Source: Sphingomonas bacterium (lineage in GTDB: Bacteria; Pseudomonadota; Alphaproteobacteria; Sphingomonadales; Sphingomonadaceae). From it: 64,000 bases of DNA. How positions within the stretch are numbered: position 1 is the stretch's first letter; each line of letters opens with the position of its first letter. The notes under the pieces are model-generated. The model was not told the DNA's origin. It was given only the letters and a program-made list of their open reading frames with translations, and made no database searches. Below are positions 40,261-49,061 of this stretch, piece after piece. A program made the translations under genes and the position numbers. The DNA lies in the NCBI RefSeq assembly GCF_028292945.1, contig NZ_JAQGLJ010000040.1:1-64000 (forward strand), written 5' to 3'.

Positions 40261-40950
40261 ATGCCATTCCTGTCACGCAAACGGCCTGTCGGCGGCGCTC
40301 CGTCCAAGGTCCGGGCTCATGCCGGCGAGCAAGTGTCGCGGCGGCTGGAAGCAGATCCGCGCGTGCGCCGTGCGCAGATCGACGCGGCGCAATTCTATTA
40401 TTGTTCCGATTTCCTCACGGCGGAGCAATGCGACCAGCTGATCGCGATGATCGAACGGGACAAGCGCCCCTCCACGCTGCTGTCGGACAACCCGGATGCG
40501 AATTTCCGCACCTCGGACAGCTGCGACATGGACCGCTGGTCGCCGCAGGTGCGCCCGATCGACGAATCGATCGCGCAGCTGCTCGGCCTGGACGTGTCGC
40601 ACGGCGAAACCATGCAGGGCCAACGCTATGCGCCCGGCCAGCAGTTCCGCGCCCATCACGACTATTTCCATGAGGGCGAGCGGTACTGGCCCGAGGTCAG
40701 CCGGCATGGCGGCCAGCGCACCTGGACGGCGATGATCTTTCTCAATGACGTTACCGAAGGCGGCGCCACCTGGTTTCCGCAGGCGGGCGTCAAGGTTGCG
40801 CCCAAGCGCGGGCTGCTGCTGGCGTGGAACAATATGAAACCGGACGGCAGCCCCAACGAGAAGACGCTGCACGAAGGCATGCCGGTGGTCGAGGGCGTCA
40901 AGTACATCGTCACGAAGTGGTTCCGCGAAGGGATGTGGCTGGCGGGGTGA
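40261..40950 (+). CDS. 2OG-Fe(II) dioxygenase, prolyl 4-hydroxylase-like
   Basis: A 229-residue oxygenase of the prolyl 4-hydroxylase alpha-like family. The iron triad is His132-x-Asp134 (RAHHDYF) and His204 (TLHEGMPV); Lys214 in EGVKYIVTKW binds the 2-oxoglutarate carboxylate. The N-terminal 40 residues are basic and unstructured. Bacterial relatives hydroxylate proline in proteins such as EF-Tu or in collagen-like peptides; the target here is unknown. I use the ATG of MPFLSRKRP; an upstream start would overlap the terminator hairpin. No partner gene is adjacent. Confidence 0.9.
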   Translation: MPFLSRKRPVGGAPSKVRAHAGEQVSRRLEADPRVRRAQIDAAQFYYCSDFLTAEQCDQLIAMIERDKRPSTLLSDNPDANFRTSDSCDMDRWSPQVRPIDESIAQLLGLDVSHGETMQGQRYAPGQQFRAHHDYFHEGERYWPEVSRHGGQRTWTAMIFLNDVTEGGATWFPQAGVKVAPKRGLLLAWNNMKPDGSPNEKTLHEGMPVVEGVKYIVTKWFREGMWLAG

Positions 40951-41069
40951 GAACCCGCTGTCCTACAAAAGCGCTTTGTGCCAAGACGTTGTCCGCTCTC
41001 CTGCTCGACCGGCGAGCCGGTGCGGACCGACCGACTTAGGCCTGAACTTCCAGTGAACTTCCGCGTCCC

Positions 41070-42818
41070 ATGAGCCCCGTTCTCGGCGTCACCACATCCA
41101 TTCTCGGCCAGCCGTGGCGGTGGCGTGCGACGGCGGCGGACGGGCGCGACGGCTGGGGCACGGACGACCTGGTCACGCAGCTGCTGCTTGCGCGCGGCTG
41201 TTCGCGCGAGGCGCTGGAGCAGCATCGCAGCCCCTCGATTCGCGGCTTCATGCCCGACCCCTCGTCGTTCCGCGACATGGATCGCGCCGCCGAACGGCTC
41301 GCCGACGCCGTGCAGGGCAAGGAACAGGTGGCGATCTTCGGCGACTATGACGTCGATGGCGCGACCTCGGCGGCGCTGATGGTGCTGATCCTGCGCGATC
41401 TGGGACTTGAGCCGCGCGCCTACATCCCCGATCGGATCGAGGAGGGCTATGGCCCGTCAGGGGCGGCGCTGGTACGGCTGGCGCGCGAGGGCGCGTCGCT
41501 GATCGTCACCGTCGACTGCGGGGCGCAGGGGTTCGAGGCGCTGGAGGCGGCACGCGTCGAGGGCGTCGACGTGATCGTCGCCGATCACCATCAATGCGCC
41601 AGCGCGCTGCCGCACGCGCATGCCGTCGTGAACCCCAATCGCCTCGACGAGACGGGCGGGCATGGTCATCTGGCGGCGGTAGGCGTCTGCTTCCTGCTCT
41701 GCGCCGCGCTGATCCGCACGTTGCGCCTACGCGGCTTCTTCGCAGCCCGCGCCGAGCCGAAGCTGATCGACCATCTCGATCTCGTGGCGCTCGGCACTGT
41801 GGCCGATGTCGCGCAGCTCAAGGGCCTGAACCGAGCGTTCGTGGCACAGGGCTTGAAGGTGATGGCACAGCGTCGCAACGTCGGCGTGGCGGCGCTGATC
41901 GAAGCATCGCGGCTGACGCGGGCGCCGACCTGCAGCGACCTTGGCTTCGCGCTCGGGCCGCGCATCAACGCCGGCGGACGGGTCGGCCGTGCCGACCTGG
42001 GCGTACGGCTGCTGACGACGCGCGATCCGGTGGAAGCGCGCGCGATCGCGCAGGAGCTGGACGCACTCAACGACGATCGGCGGGTGATCGAGGCGGGCGT
42101 GCAGGAAGCGGCCGAGCTGCTCGCTGCGAACGGTCGCCGCGTCGCCATCGCGGCGGGGCGTGGCTGGCACCCAGGCGTGATCGGCATCGTCGCGGGGCGC
42201 CTCAAGGAGAAACTCGGCCGCCCCGCCATCGTCATCGCGCTGGACGAGGCCGGCGTTGGCAAGGGCTCGGGCCGCTCGATTCCCGGAGTTGATCTCGGCG
42301 CGGCGGTACTGGCGGCGAAGGAAGCGGGCATCCTGACGGCGGGAGGCGGCCACGCCATGGCGGCGGGGCTGACGATAGCGGCGGATCGCATCGCGGAGTT
42401 CGGCGATTTTCTGGAGGATCGGCTGGCGGCGGCGGTCGATCGCTCGAGCGAAGGCCGCGCGCTGCTGGTCGACGCGGTGCTGGCGAGCGGCGGCGTCAAT
42501 CCCGAGCTGGTGACCGCGATGGAGGTCGGTGGTCCCTATGGCGCCGGCTGGCCCGCCCCGCGCGTCGCCGCCGGGCCGGTGCGCATCATCCGTGCCGATG
42601 TGGTGGGCGCGAACCACGTCCGCTGCATCGTCGCCGGTGACGACGGCCAGAACCTGAAGGCGATGGCGTTTCGCCATGCAGAGTCAGCGCTCGGCCAAGC
42701 GCTGCTCGGTGCCGCGCCGCATCGCCGGTTGTGGCTGGTCGGTCGCGCCAAGCTGGACGAATGGGGCAGCAAGCCAGCGGCCGAACTCCACGTCGAGGAC
42801 GCTGCGTGGGCTGATTGA
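41070..42818 (+). CDS. recJ: Single-stranded-DNA-specific exonuclease RecJ
   Basis: A 582-residue DHH-superfamily nuclease that degrades ssDNA 5' to 3' in recombination and mismatch repair. DHH motifs are present: IFGDYDVDGATS (motif I), IVTVDCGAQGF (II), VIVADHHQC (III, with the DHH core) and later AAGRGWHPGVIGIVAGRLKE and GGGHAMAAGLTI of the DHHA1 domain. The C-terminal OB-type domain is at about 455-580. Length is normal. It stands alone, with a tRNA gene following. Confidence 0.95.
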   Translation: MSPVLGVTTSILGQPWRWRATAADGRDGWGTDDLVTQLLLARGCSREALEQHRSPSIRGFMPDPSSFRDMDRAAERLADAVQGKEQVAIFGDYDVDGATSAALMVLILRDLGLEPRAYIPDRIEEGYGPSGAALVRLAREGASLIVTVDCGAQGFEALEAARVEGVDVIVADHHQCASALPHAHAVVNPNRLDETGGHGHLAAVGVCFLLCAALIRTLRLRGFFAARAEPKLIDHLDLVALGTVADVAQLKGLNRAFVAQGLKVMAQRRNVGVAALIEASRLTRAPTCSDLGFALGPRINAGGRVGRADLGVRLLTTRDPVEARAIAQELDALNDDRRVIEAGVQEAAELLAANGRRVAIAAGRGWHPGVIGIVAGRLKEKLGRPAIVIALDEAGVGKGSGRSIPGVDLGAAVLAAKEAGILTAGGGHAMAAGLTIAADRIAEFGDFLEDRLAAAVDRSSEGRALLVDAVLASGGVNPELVTAMEVGGPYGAGWPAPRVAAGPVRIIRADVVGANHVRCIVAGDDGQNLKAMAFRHAESALGQALLGAAPHRRLWLVGRAKLDEWGSKPAAELHVEDAAWAD

Positions 42819-42868
42819 TCGATCGGGCTGTTCCGCCAACGGACGTTGTCGCGCGAGGGTGGAGCGGA

Positions 42869-42897
42869 TTGACGAAGCGCCGCCCGCCCCCTAGTCG
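42869..42897 (+). promoter_or_regulatory. Candidate promoter of the tRNA-Glu gene
   Basis: TTGACG at 42869-42874 and TAGTCG at 42892-42897 are separated by 17 nt, with a GC-rich discriminator leading to the tRNA 5' end about ten bases later. The strong TTGAC -35 and degenerate -10 are typical of stable-RNA promoters in alphaproteobacteria. Confidence 0.5.
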
Positions 42898-42906
42898 GCG
42901 GGCGTT

Positions 42907-42981
42907 GGCCCCTTCGTCTAGTGGTTAGGACGCGGCCCTTTCACGGCTGAAACACGGGTTCAAGTCCCGTAGGGGTCACCA
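42907..42981 (+). tRNA. tRNA-Glu (anticodon UUC)
   Basis: A 75-nt cloverleaf with encoded CCA. Acceptor stem GGCCCCT pairs with AGGGGTC (one G-T pair). The D arm contains the usual TAGTGGTTAGGAC. The anticodon stem CGGCC/GGCTG holds the loop CTTTCAC, with anticodon TTC at 42940-42942. The T arm is ACGGG-TTCAAGT-CCCGT. The overall sequence matches glutamate tRNAs, reading GAA and GAG. Confidence 0.96.
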
Positions 42982-43104
42982 CGGACTCGAACAGCGCGGG
43001 GCGCTGTTCGTGCCGTGGCGACGGGAGGCGCAAGCCGACCTCGCTAAACGGACTCGAACAGCGCGGGGCGCGCTGTTCGTGCCGTGGTGACGGGAGGCGC
43101 AAGC
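42982..43104. repeat. Tandem duplicated hairpin element after tRNA-Glu
   Basis: Two copies of a 54-56 bp unit (42982-43035 and 43049-43104), separated by 13 nt and differing by a 2-bp insertion and one substitution. Each copy contains a perfect 10-bp stem CGAACAGCGC / GCGCTGTTCG with a 3- or 5-nt loop. The first begins directly at the tRNA 3' end. Neither has a T-run. The remaining 212 nt up to the next gene show nothing I recognise. Confidence 0.75.
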
Positions 43105-43316
43105 TATCGCAGCGCGCGGCCGACGCCGCAGCGAGCGGCAAGCCGGCGCCCACGCCGCACAAGCCCGCGATGCTGTGGGGCGTCGTCGAGGTGCCGATGA
43201 TCGGACCGGTGGCGGAGCTTGGTCGGCATTCGGGCGGGGCGCGCGCGCAAACGACTAGGCCGATCGGGGGATCACCGGCGACAGGAATTGTGGTAACGGC
43301 CCCGTGGGGGGCTTTG

Positions 43317-45167
43317 ATGGCCATAGTCGTTGCGCAGGGGGAAACGCGCGCGCCGCAGTCGCTTGGCGGCCGCGACTCGCGTCCATCGGACGCAGGCTTC
43401 CGCGCGCTCGCGGCGATGATGCCGGGCCGGTGCTGGCTCGCCGATGCCGCTGGGCGCACGACCTGGACATCGCGCGCAGGCCCGCCACCGCTGCCGTGCG
43501 ACCTGCCCGGCTGGACGACCGCAATCGCGGCGTGCCGGACCTTCGAGGCGGCGCTGCGGATCGATGGCGCGGTGCGGCTGTGCCGGCTGTCGCCATTGCG
43601 CGAAACGGGCGGCGCGGTGACCGGCTGGTGCGGGCTGGAGGTCGACATCGACCACGCCCGTTGCCGCGAGCAGCTCGCCGACAGCGACGCGATGCTGGGC
43701 GCGTTCATGACGCACGCGCCGTTCGGCATGCATTTGAAAGACGCCGACGGCCGCTATCTCAAGGTCAATGACGAGCTGGCGGCGGCGATCGGACGGCCCG
43801 CCGACGAGATCGTGGGTCAGTCGCCTGCCGAACTGTTCATTACCCCCGTCGCCGAACGGATCGCGGCGATGGACGCGACGGCGGCCGCGGGCGTCGCGGT
43901 CACCGAGGAACTGCTTATCGAGCCGCGCGATCGCTACGCCTCGGTGCTCGCCGTAACCTTTCCGACGCCTGGCGGCCATGCGGTGCGCACCGGCGGCTTC
44001 ACCATCGACCTGACGCAGCGCAAGGCGGCCGAGGCGGCGCTGGAACGGTCGCGCGACGCACTGTTTCAGTCGGAGAAGATGTCGGCGCTCGGTTCGCTGC
44101 TCGCGGGCGTCAGTCACGAGCTCAACAATCCGCTGTCGATCGTCGTCGCGCAGGCGGTGATGATGGAGCGGCAGGCGGCCGGCACCGAACTGGCGGAGCG
44201 CGCGTTCAAGATCCGCAAGGCGGCCGACCGCTGCGCGCGCATCGTCCAGACCTTCCTCGCCATGGCGCGCCAGAAGACCCCGGCGCGCACGGCGGTGGAT
44301 CTGAACGCCGTCGCCAATGGCGCGATCGAACTCGCCAATTACGGGTTGCGCGCCGACGGAGTCGGAATCACGCGCGCCTTTGCGCCCGGGCTGCCGCGCA
44401 TCGCCGCCGATGGCGACCAGCTGCACCAGATCGTCACCAACCTGATCGTCAACGCGCAGCAGGCGATGGCCGGGGAGCGGTCGCTGCGCTGGCTGGAGGT
44501 GCGTACCGCGCGCGGGCCGGAAGCCAACACCGTCATCCTGGAGGTCGCGGACTCGGGTCCAGGCATTCCCGTCGAGCTGCGTCGCCGCATCTTCGAACCG
44601 TTCTACACCACGAAGCCGCAGGGCGAGGGCACGGGCGTGGGCCTGTCGTTCAGCCAGGGATTGGCGGAGGCGCATGGCGGCCACCTGACACTGGTCCCGT
44701 GCGAACGCGGCGCGACCTTTCGCCTCACCCTGCCCATCATCGAGAAGAAGGGCGCGACGCAGGTCGCGCCCGCCCCGCTCGCCTTGCCCACCGCGCGGGT
44801 CCGCCGCGCGCTGATCGTCGACGACGAGGAGGAGATCGCGGCATCGCTCGCCGATTTCCTCAGCATCGAGGGGTATGAGTGCGAGGTCGTGGTCGGCGGC
44901 GCGGCGGCGCAGGCGCGGCTCGCGGCGGGCGGGTCCTATGATCTGGTCGTCAGCGACATCAGGATGCCCGATGTCGACGGGCCCGCGCTGTACGCCTGGA
45001 TCGGCGAGCGGCGGCCGGAGCTGACGGCCTGCACCGCGTTCACCACGGGCGACACGCTGGGGGCGCATGCCGCGCGCTTTCTGGCGACCGCCAAGCGTCC
45101 GGTGCTGGAGAAGCCGTTCATGCCCGAATCGGTGCGCCACTTCCTGGCCGAGATGGCCGCGCGATGA
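43317..45167 (+). CDS. Hybrid sensor histidine kinase (PAS-HisKA-HATPase-REC)
   Basis: A 616-residue cytosolic kinase with no transmembrane segment. A degenerate N-terminal PAS-like region (about 25-110) is followed by a clear PAS domain (about 125-235, FGMHLKDADGRYLKVNDE). HisKA has His267 in AGVSHELNNPLS, the HATPase domain contains ADSGPGIPVELRRRIFEPF and GVGLSFSQGLAEAHGG, and a C-terminal receiver carries Asp547 in VVSDIRMPDVDG. The start is the ATG preceded by a G-rich sequence; upstream in-frame codons are poorly supported. The stop overlaps the start of the LytTR response regulator, its evident partner. Confidence 0.92.
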   Translation: MAIVVAQGETRAPQSLGGRDSRPSDAGFRALAAMMPGRCWLADAAGRTTWTSRAGPPPLPCDLPGWTTAIAACRTFEAALRIDGAVRLCRLSPLRETGGAVTGWCGLEVDIDHARCREQLADSDAMLGAFMTHAPFGMHLKDADGRYLKVNDELAAAIGRPADEIVGQSPAELFITPVAERIAAMDATAAAGVAVTEELLIEPRDRYASVLAVTFPTPGGHAVRTGGFTIDLTQRKAAEAALERSRDALFQSEKMSALGSLLAGVSHELNNPLSIVVAQAVMMERQAAGTELAERAFKIRKAADRCARIVQTFLAMARQKTPARTAVDLNAVANGAIELANYGLRADGVGITRAFAPGLPRIAADGDQLHQIVTNLIVNAQQAMAGERSLRWLEVRTARGPEANTVILEVADSGPGIPVELRRRIFEPFYTTKPQGEGTGVGLSFSQGLAEAHGGHLTLVPCERGATFRLTLPIIEKKGATQVAPAPLALPTARVRRALIVDDEEEIAASLADFLSIEGYECEVVVGGAAAQARLAAGGSYDLVVSDIRMPDVDGPALYAWIGERRPELTACTAFTTGDTLGAHAARFLATAKRPVLEKPFMPESVRHFLAEMAAR

Positions 45168-45910
45168 TTGCCGCCCGGCCGCATGTCGTGCTGGTCGACG
45201 ACGAGGAAGATCTACGGGAACCCGTCGCCGCTTACCTCTCCGAGCACGGGCTCGACGTGTCCGAAGCGGACGGCGGCCGGGCGCTGGACGCGGTGATGAC
45301 GCAGCGACCTGCGCAGCTGGTGGTCCTGGACGTATCGATGCCCGACGAGGACGGCTTCTCGATCGCGAAGCGACTGCGCGCGCGGCCCGAGCCGGTAGGC
45401 ATCATCATGCTGACCGCGCGGCGCGACGTCGTCGATCGGATCGAAGGGCTGGAGATCGGCGCCGACGACTATATCATGAAGCCGTTCGAGCCGCGCGAGC
45501 TGTTGGCGCGCATCCGCTCGGTCCTGCGCCGCATCGGCGAGCACCCCGCGACGAACGGCTCGCGGACCGCTGCGCAGGGCGATTACGCGAGCGAGTTCTG
45601 GATCCCGACCGGACGCGGGCAGATTCGGGTGCCGATCGACACGATCGAGTGGATCGAGGCCGCCAAGGACTATGCCCTGCTCCACACTGCCGATCGCGCA
45701 CACATGCTGCGCGTCACCATGGCGGCGCTCGAACGCTCGCTCAGCCCGAGCGCCATGGTCCGCGTCCACCGCTCCGCCTTCGTGAGCCCGGACGCGGTGA
45801 GGTCGATCAATCAGGTCGGCCGCAACATCACCCTGGTGCTGAGGTCGGGCACCAGCGTACGCGTCGGTCCGCAGCATGCCGACGAGGTGCGGCAGAAGCT
45901 TGGGCAGTAA
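45164..45910 (+). CDS. Response regulator with LytTR DNA-binding domain
   Basis: A 248-residue REC-LytTR protein. The receiver has the acidic pocket VDDEED and phosphoacceptor Asp56 in VVLDVSMPDEDG, with MLTAR and MKPFEP for the Thr and Lys switch residues. A linker leads to the LytTR domain (about 145-245, TIEWIEAAKDYALLHTADRAHMLR and MVRVHRSAFVSPDAV). LytTR regulators bind direct repeats upstream of virulence or surface genes. It overlaps the kinase gene by 4 nt; the pair forms a two-component module with a hybrid kinase. Targets are not apparent. Confidence 0.93.
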   Translation: MIAARPHVVLVDDEEDLREPVAAYLSEHGLDVSEADGGRALDAVMTQRPAQLVVLDVSMPDEDGFSIAKRLRARPEPVGIIMLTARRDVVDRIEGLEIGADDYIMKPFEPRELLARIRSVLRRIGEHPATNGSRTAAQGDYASEFWIPTGRGQIRVPIDTIEWIEAAKDYALLHTADRAHMLRVTMAALERSLSPSAMVRVHRSAFVSPDAVRSINQVGRNITLVLRSGTSVRVGPQHADEVRQKLGQ

Positions 45911-45996
45911 GCCGGCGGTCAGAGCCTTTCCCTGCTTTCGCCGACGCAGAGGAGCGTGCCTCTTCTATCCTTCCTGATCCCTGCTAACCTCCCCAC

Positions 45997-47697
45997 ATGC
46001 GCGCCCTGCTTCCGCTCCTCGCCCTCCTCCCCGCCGCTGACCTGCCCAAGAAGGGCGAACCGCCACTGACCCCGCAGACGATGCGGTCGGGTGGCGCAAT
46101 CGACCCCGAGCAGGCCAAGCTGCGCTTCGACGCGGCCGACCTTGCCTGGGAGATATTGCCGGCGACGCGGCGGCTGACCGGCGTCGCCACGCTGACCTTT
46201 ACCGCCAACGCGCCGCTGACGGTGCTGACGCTGGACCTCGACCGCAATCTGCCGGTCGACGCGGTGAGCATCGACGGCGCGCCGCTCCGACCGGGCAGCT
46301 GGAGCAATCCGGAGGGCAGGCTGATCATCCGCCTGCCTCGCCCGGTCCTGGCCGGACAGCGGGTCACCGCGCGCATCGGCTATGGCGGCGTGCCCCACGT
46401 CGCCGTCAACGCACCGTGGAACGACGGGGTAGTCTGGTCGAAAGCCCCTGCTGGGCAGACCTGGTTTGCTACCACGGCGCAGGGCTATGGCTGCGACCTG
46501 TTCTGGCCGTGCCTGGACTTCCCCACCGGCGAGCCGGCGGTGGCGACGCTGCACATCACGGTGCCACCCGGGTTGAAGGCACCCGGCAACGGCGTGCTGC
46601 TGGGCGTCGACACGCTGCCGGATGGGCGCACGCGCTGGAACTGGCGCGCGAAACAGCCCAACACCTATTCCATCGCGTTGCAGGTCGGGCCGTATGAGGA
46701 GGTGCGGGGCAGCTACGCCAGCCGCTATGGCAACACGATCCCGCTCCACTACTGGCATTTGCCGGGCAAAGGCGTGCAGGCGCAGGCACTGGTCGCCGAA
46801 TTCGCGCCGACGCTCGACTTCTTCGAGGCGCTGATCGGCCCCTACCCGTTCGGCGACGAGAAGGTCGGCGTGGTCGAGACGCCGCACAAGGGCATGGAGC
46901 ACCAGACGATCAACGCCTATGGCAACGACTATGCCAAGGCGCCCGAAGGCTTCGACTGGCTGTTCCATCATGAGTTCGGTCATGAATGGTTCGGCAATCA
47001 GCTGACCGCGTCCGATTGGGACGATTACTGGCTGCACGAAGGGTTCGGCAGCTACATGCAGCCGCTCTATGGTCGTTGGCGCGAGGGCGAGGCGCGCTAT
47101 GCGACGATGCTGGCGTCACAGCGCGACAAGATCGTCAACAAGGTGCCGATGGTGCGCGACCGACAGTTGTCGGGCGATGACGTCTACGAGACCGAGCGCG
47201 GCGGGCCCGGGCAGGACATCTACTACAAGGGCAGCTGGATCCTCCACACCCTGCGCGGGCTGATCGGCGACGCGAAGTTCTTCGATGCGACGCGGCTGCT
47301 GGTCTATGGCCGCGCCGATCCCAAGCCGGGCAACTTTGCGCCTCGCTACGGCTCTACCCGCGAGTTCCAGGCCGCGGTGCAGCGAGTTACGGGCAAGAAT
47401 TACGACTGGTTCTTCGATGCGTATCTGCGCGAGGCAGCGCTGCCCGAGCTGACCCAGGCGCGCGTGGGCGATCGGTTGAGCCTGCGCTGGCGCGTGCCGA
47501 ACAACCGGCCCTTCCCCATGCCGGTCGAGGTGCAGGTCGGTGACCGGATCGAGCGCGTCGCGATGGCGGGCGGGACGGGGCACGTAAACGTTCCGACCGG
47601 CGCACATGTCGTGGTCGATCCGTGGTCGCGCATCCTGCGCCGCTCGGTCGCGATCGAGCAGACGCAGGCATGGCGCGCGGCGCAGGTGCGGCGGTAG
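45997..47697 (+). CDS. Secreted M1 family metallopeptidase
   Basis: A 566-residue zinc aminopeptidase-like protein. A short hydrophobic N-terminus (MRALLPLLALLPAADL) suggests export. The N-terminal beta domain spans to about 240. The exopeptidase motif is GMEHQ (299-303), in place of GAMEN. Catalytic His325-Glu326-x-x-His329 lies in FHHEFGHEWFG, with the third zinc ligand Glu348 in WLHEGF. A C-terminal helical domain follows, and the last 90 residues are beta-rich. It is shorter than classical PepN and closer to cold-active/leukotriene-A4-hydrolase-like bacterial forms. Likely a periplasmic peptide scavenger. Confidence 0.9.
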   Translation: MRALLPLLALLPAADLPKKGEPPLTPQTMRSGGAIDPEQAKLRFDAADLAWEILPATRRLTGVATLTFTANAPLTVLTLDLDRNLPVDAVSIDGAPLRPGSWSNPEGRLIIRLPRPVLAGQRVTARIGYGGVPHVAVNAPWNDGVVWSKAPAGQTWFATTAQGYGCDLFWPCLDFPTGEPAVATLHITVPPGLKAPGNGVLLGVDTLPDGRTRWNWRAKQPNTYSIALQVGPYEEVRGSYASRYGNTIPLHYWHLPGKGVQAQALVAEFAPTLDFFEALIGPYPFGDEKVGVVETPHKGMEHQTINAYGNDYAKAPEGFDWLFHHEFGHEWFGNQLTASDWDDYWLHEGFGSYMQPLYGRWREGEARYATMLASQRDKIVNKVPMVRDRQLSGDDVYETERGGPGQDIYYKGSWILHTLRGLIGDAKFFDATRLLVYGRADPKPGNFAPRYGSTREFQAAVQRVTGKNYDWFFDAYLREAALPELTQARVGDRLSLRWRVPNNRPFPMPVEVQVGDRIERVAMAGGTGHVNVPTGAHVVVDPWSRILRRSVAIEQTQAWRAAQVRR

Positions 47698-47798
47698 CGG
47701 CGATCCCGTCACACCGGGCTTCGACCGCACGCCGGTGGACGTTTGTCACGACCCCGTTTACCATCTTCCACGGCGTATGAAGGGGGCGTCGGCGCGGC

Positions 47799-48932
47799 AT
47801 GACGATGGGTATCTGGCTGACGATCGCGCTGCTGCTCAGCCTGGGTGGCTATGCCGTTTACCTGGCCGGGCTGCGTCGCCATCTGGTCGAGCCCAACCGC
47901 GCCTCCTGGCTGATCTGGGCGACCGCCGCCGGGATCGAGGCCGCCACCTATGCCGCAGTCAATCCCGGCGCGCCCCAGGCCTGGGTGTTCGGGCTGTCGG
48001 CGGTCGCCTGCACGGTCGTGACGCTGACGATGTGGCGACGGTCGCGGTGGCGCGCGCCCAGTCCGGTCGAGGGCATATGCATCGCGGTGTCGCTCGCCGC
48101 AATCGCGTTGTGGCTCGCCTTTCACGAGACGTTCTGGGCGCACATGCTGGTCGTCGCCGCCGTCCCGATCAGCTTCTGGCCGACCTGGGTCAGCGTGCGC
48201 GAGGATCCCGCGCGCGAGCGCTCGCCCGCCTGGGGAATGTGGACGCTGGGCGATCTGGCGACGCTGATCATCGCGGCGAACAGCGGCGCGACGGGCATCC
48301 GTGAGTATGGCTATATTCTGGTCGAACTGGGCGCGCATGGCAGCGTCTGGCTGATGGTCGGCCTGCTCAGTCTAAACCCCGCGCGATCGCTGGGGCAACG
48401 GCGTGGCCCCTTTTACGTACTCGACGCCTATCGCCCCCGGCCCAACCCGTTCGCGGTCGGCGAGAGCCACCTCGGCAAGGCGGTGTTCGCGGCACGGCCG
48501 TTCGCCGACGGCGAGACGCTGCTCCGCTTCTCCGGACGCCGCGTGCGCGGCACGCCACCCGAAGCGACCGGGCGACAGGACCGCTATGTCCAGATCGGAC
48601 CCGACGAGTATCTCGGCCCATCTGGCCGGGTCGACGACCTGATCAACCATAGTTGCGATCCGAACGCTGGCTTGCGGTTCGGCGCGGGCGGCGTGTTCCT
48701 CGTGGCCCTTCGGCCGATCGCGGCAGGCGAGGAGGTGAGCTGGGACTATTCCACCACGCTCAAGGATAGCGACTGGCGCATGCCATGCGATTGCCGCGCC
48801 GCAACCTGTCGCGGCCTGATCGGTAATTTCGACACGATCCCGAGCGCGCGCCAGGCGTGGTTCGTCGAGCGAGAACTGGTCGCGCCTTACCTGCTCGAAG
48901 AACCCGCGCTGGCAGTCGTCAAGGCGGCCTAG
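47799..48932 (+). CDS. Multi-spanning membrane protein fused to a SET domain
   Basis: A 377-residue protein with two unlike halves. Residues 1-195 form about seven hydrophobic helices; LVEPNRASWLIWA near 29-41 is reminiscent of PQ-loop-like membrane proteins. Residues about 210-345 form a SET domain: GKAVFAARPFADGETLLRF, the SAM-site signature INHSCDPN (residues 283-290), the catalytic Tyr region EEVSWDYSTT, and a post-SET cysteine cluster CDCRAATC (330-337). SET domains methylate lysine side chains. A membrane-anchored SET enzyme in a bacterium is unusual, and I know of no described function. ATG at 47799 or 47805 are both possible. Confidence 0.85.
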   Translation: MTMGIWLTIALLLSLGGYAVYLAGLRRHLVEPNRASWLIWATAAGIEAATYAAVNPGAPQAWVFGLSAVACTVVTLTMWRRSRWRAPSPVEGICIAVSLAAIALWLAFHETFWAHMLVVAAVPISFWPTWVSVREDPARERSPAWGMWTLGDLATLIIAANSGATGIREYGYILVELGAHGSVWLMVGLLSLNPARSLGQRRGPFYVLDAYRPRPNPFAVGESHLGKAVFAARPFADGETLLRFSGRRVRGTPPEATGRQDRYVQIGPDEYLGPSGRVDDLINHSCDPNAGLRFGAGGVFLVALRPIAAGEEVSWDYSTTLKDSDWRMPCDCRAATCRGLIGNFDTIPSARQAWFVERELVAPYLLEEPALAVVKAA

Positions 48933-48956
48933 AGTAGGCACCAGCCTAGATGAAAC

Positions 48957-49025
48957 CCTTCCCCGGCGGAAGCCGGGCCCCAGTCCGCGGCGCGGCCGAC
49001 TAGGCCCCGACTTCCGTCGGGAAGG
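48957..49025. repeat. Dispersed palindromic repeat, family A copy 4
   Basis: CCTTCCCCGGCGGAAGCCGGG faces CCGACTTCCGTCGGGAAGG across a centre containing TCCGCGGCGCGGCCGACT, identical to the centre of the copy at 37479-37551. It lies in the 129-bp gap between the convergent SET-fusion gene and histidine kinase gene, so it may terminate both. Confidence 0.75.
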
Positions 49026-49061
49026 CTGATTTAGCTTAGCGGCGTTGAATCAGAACCAGGC

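Noticed and set aside
1304-49025. CRISPR array
   Set aside because: The repeats are palindromic, far apart and lack regular spacers, and no cas gene is present.
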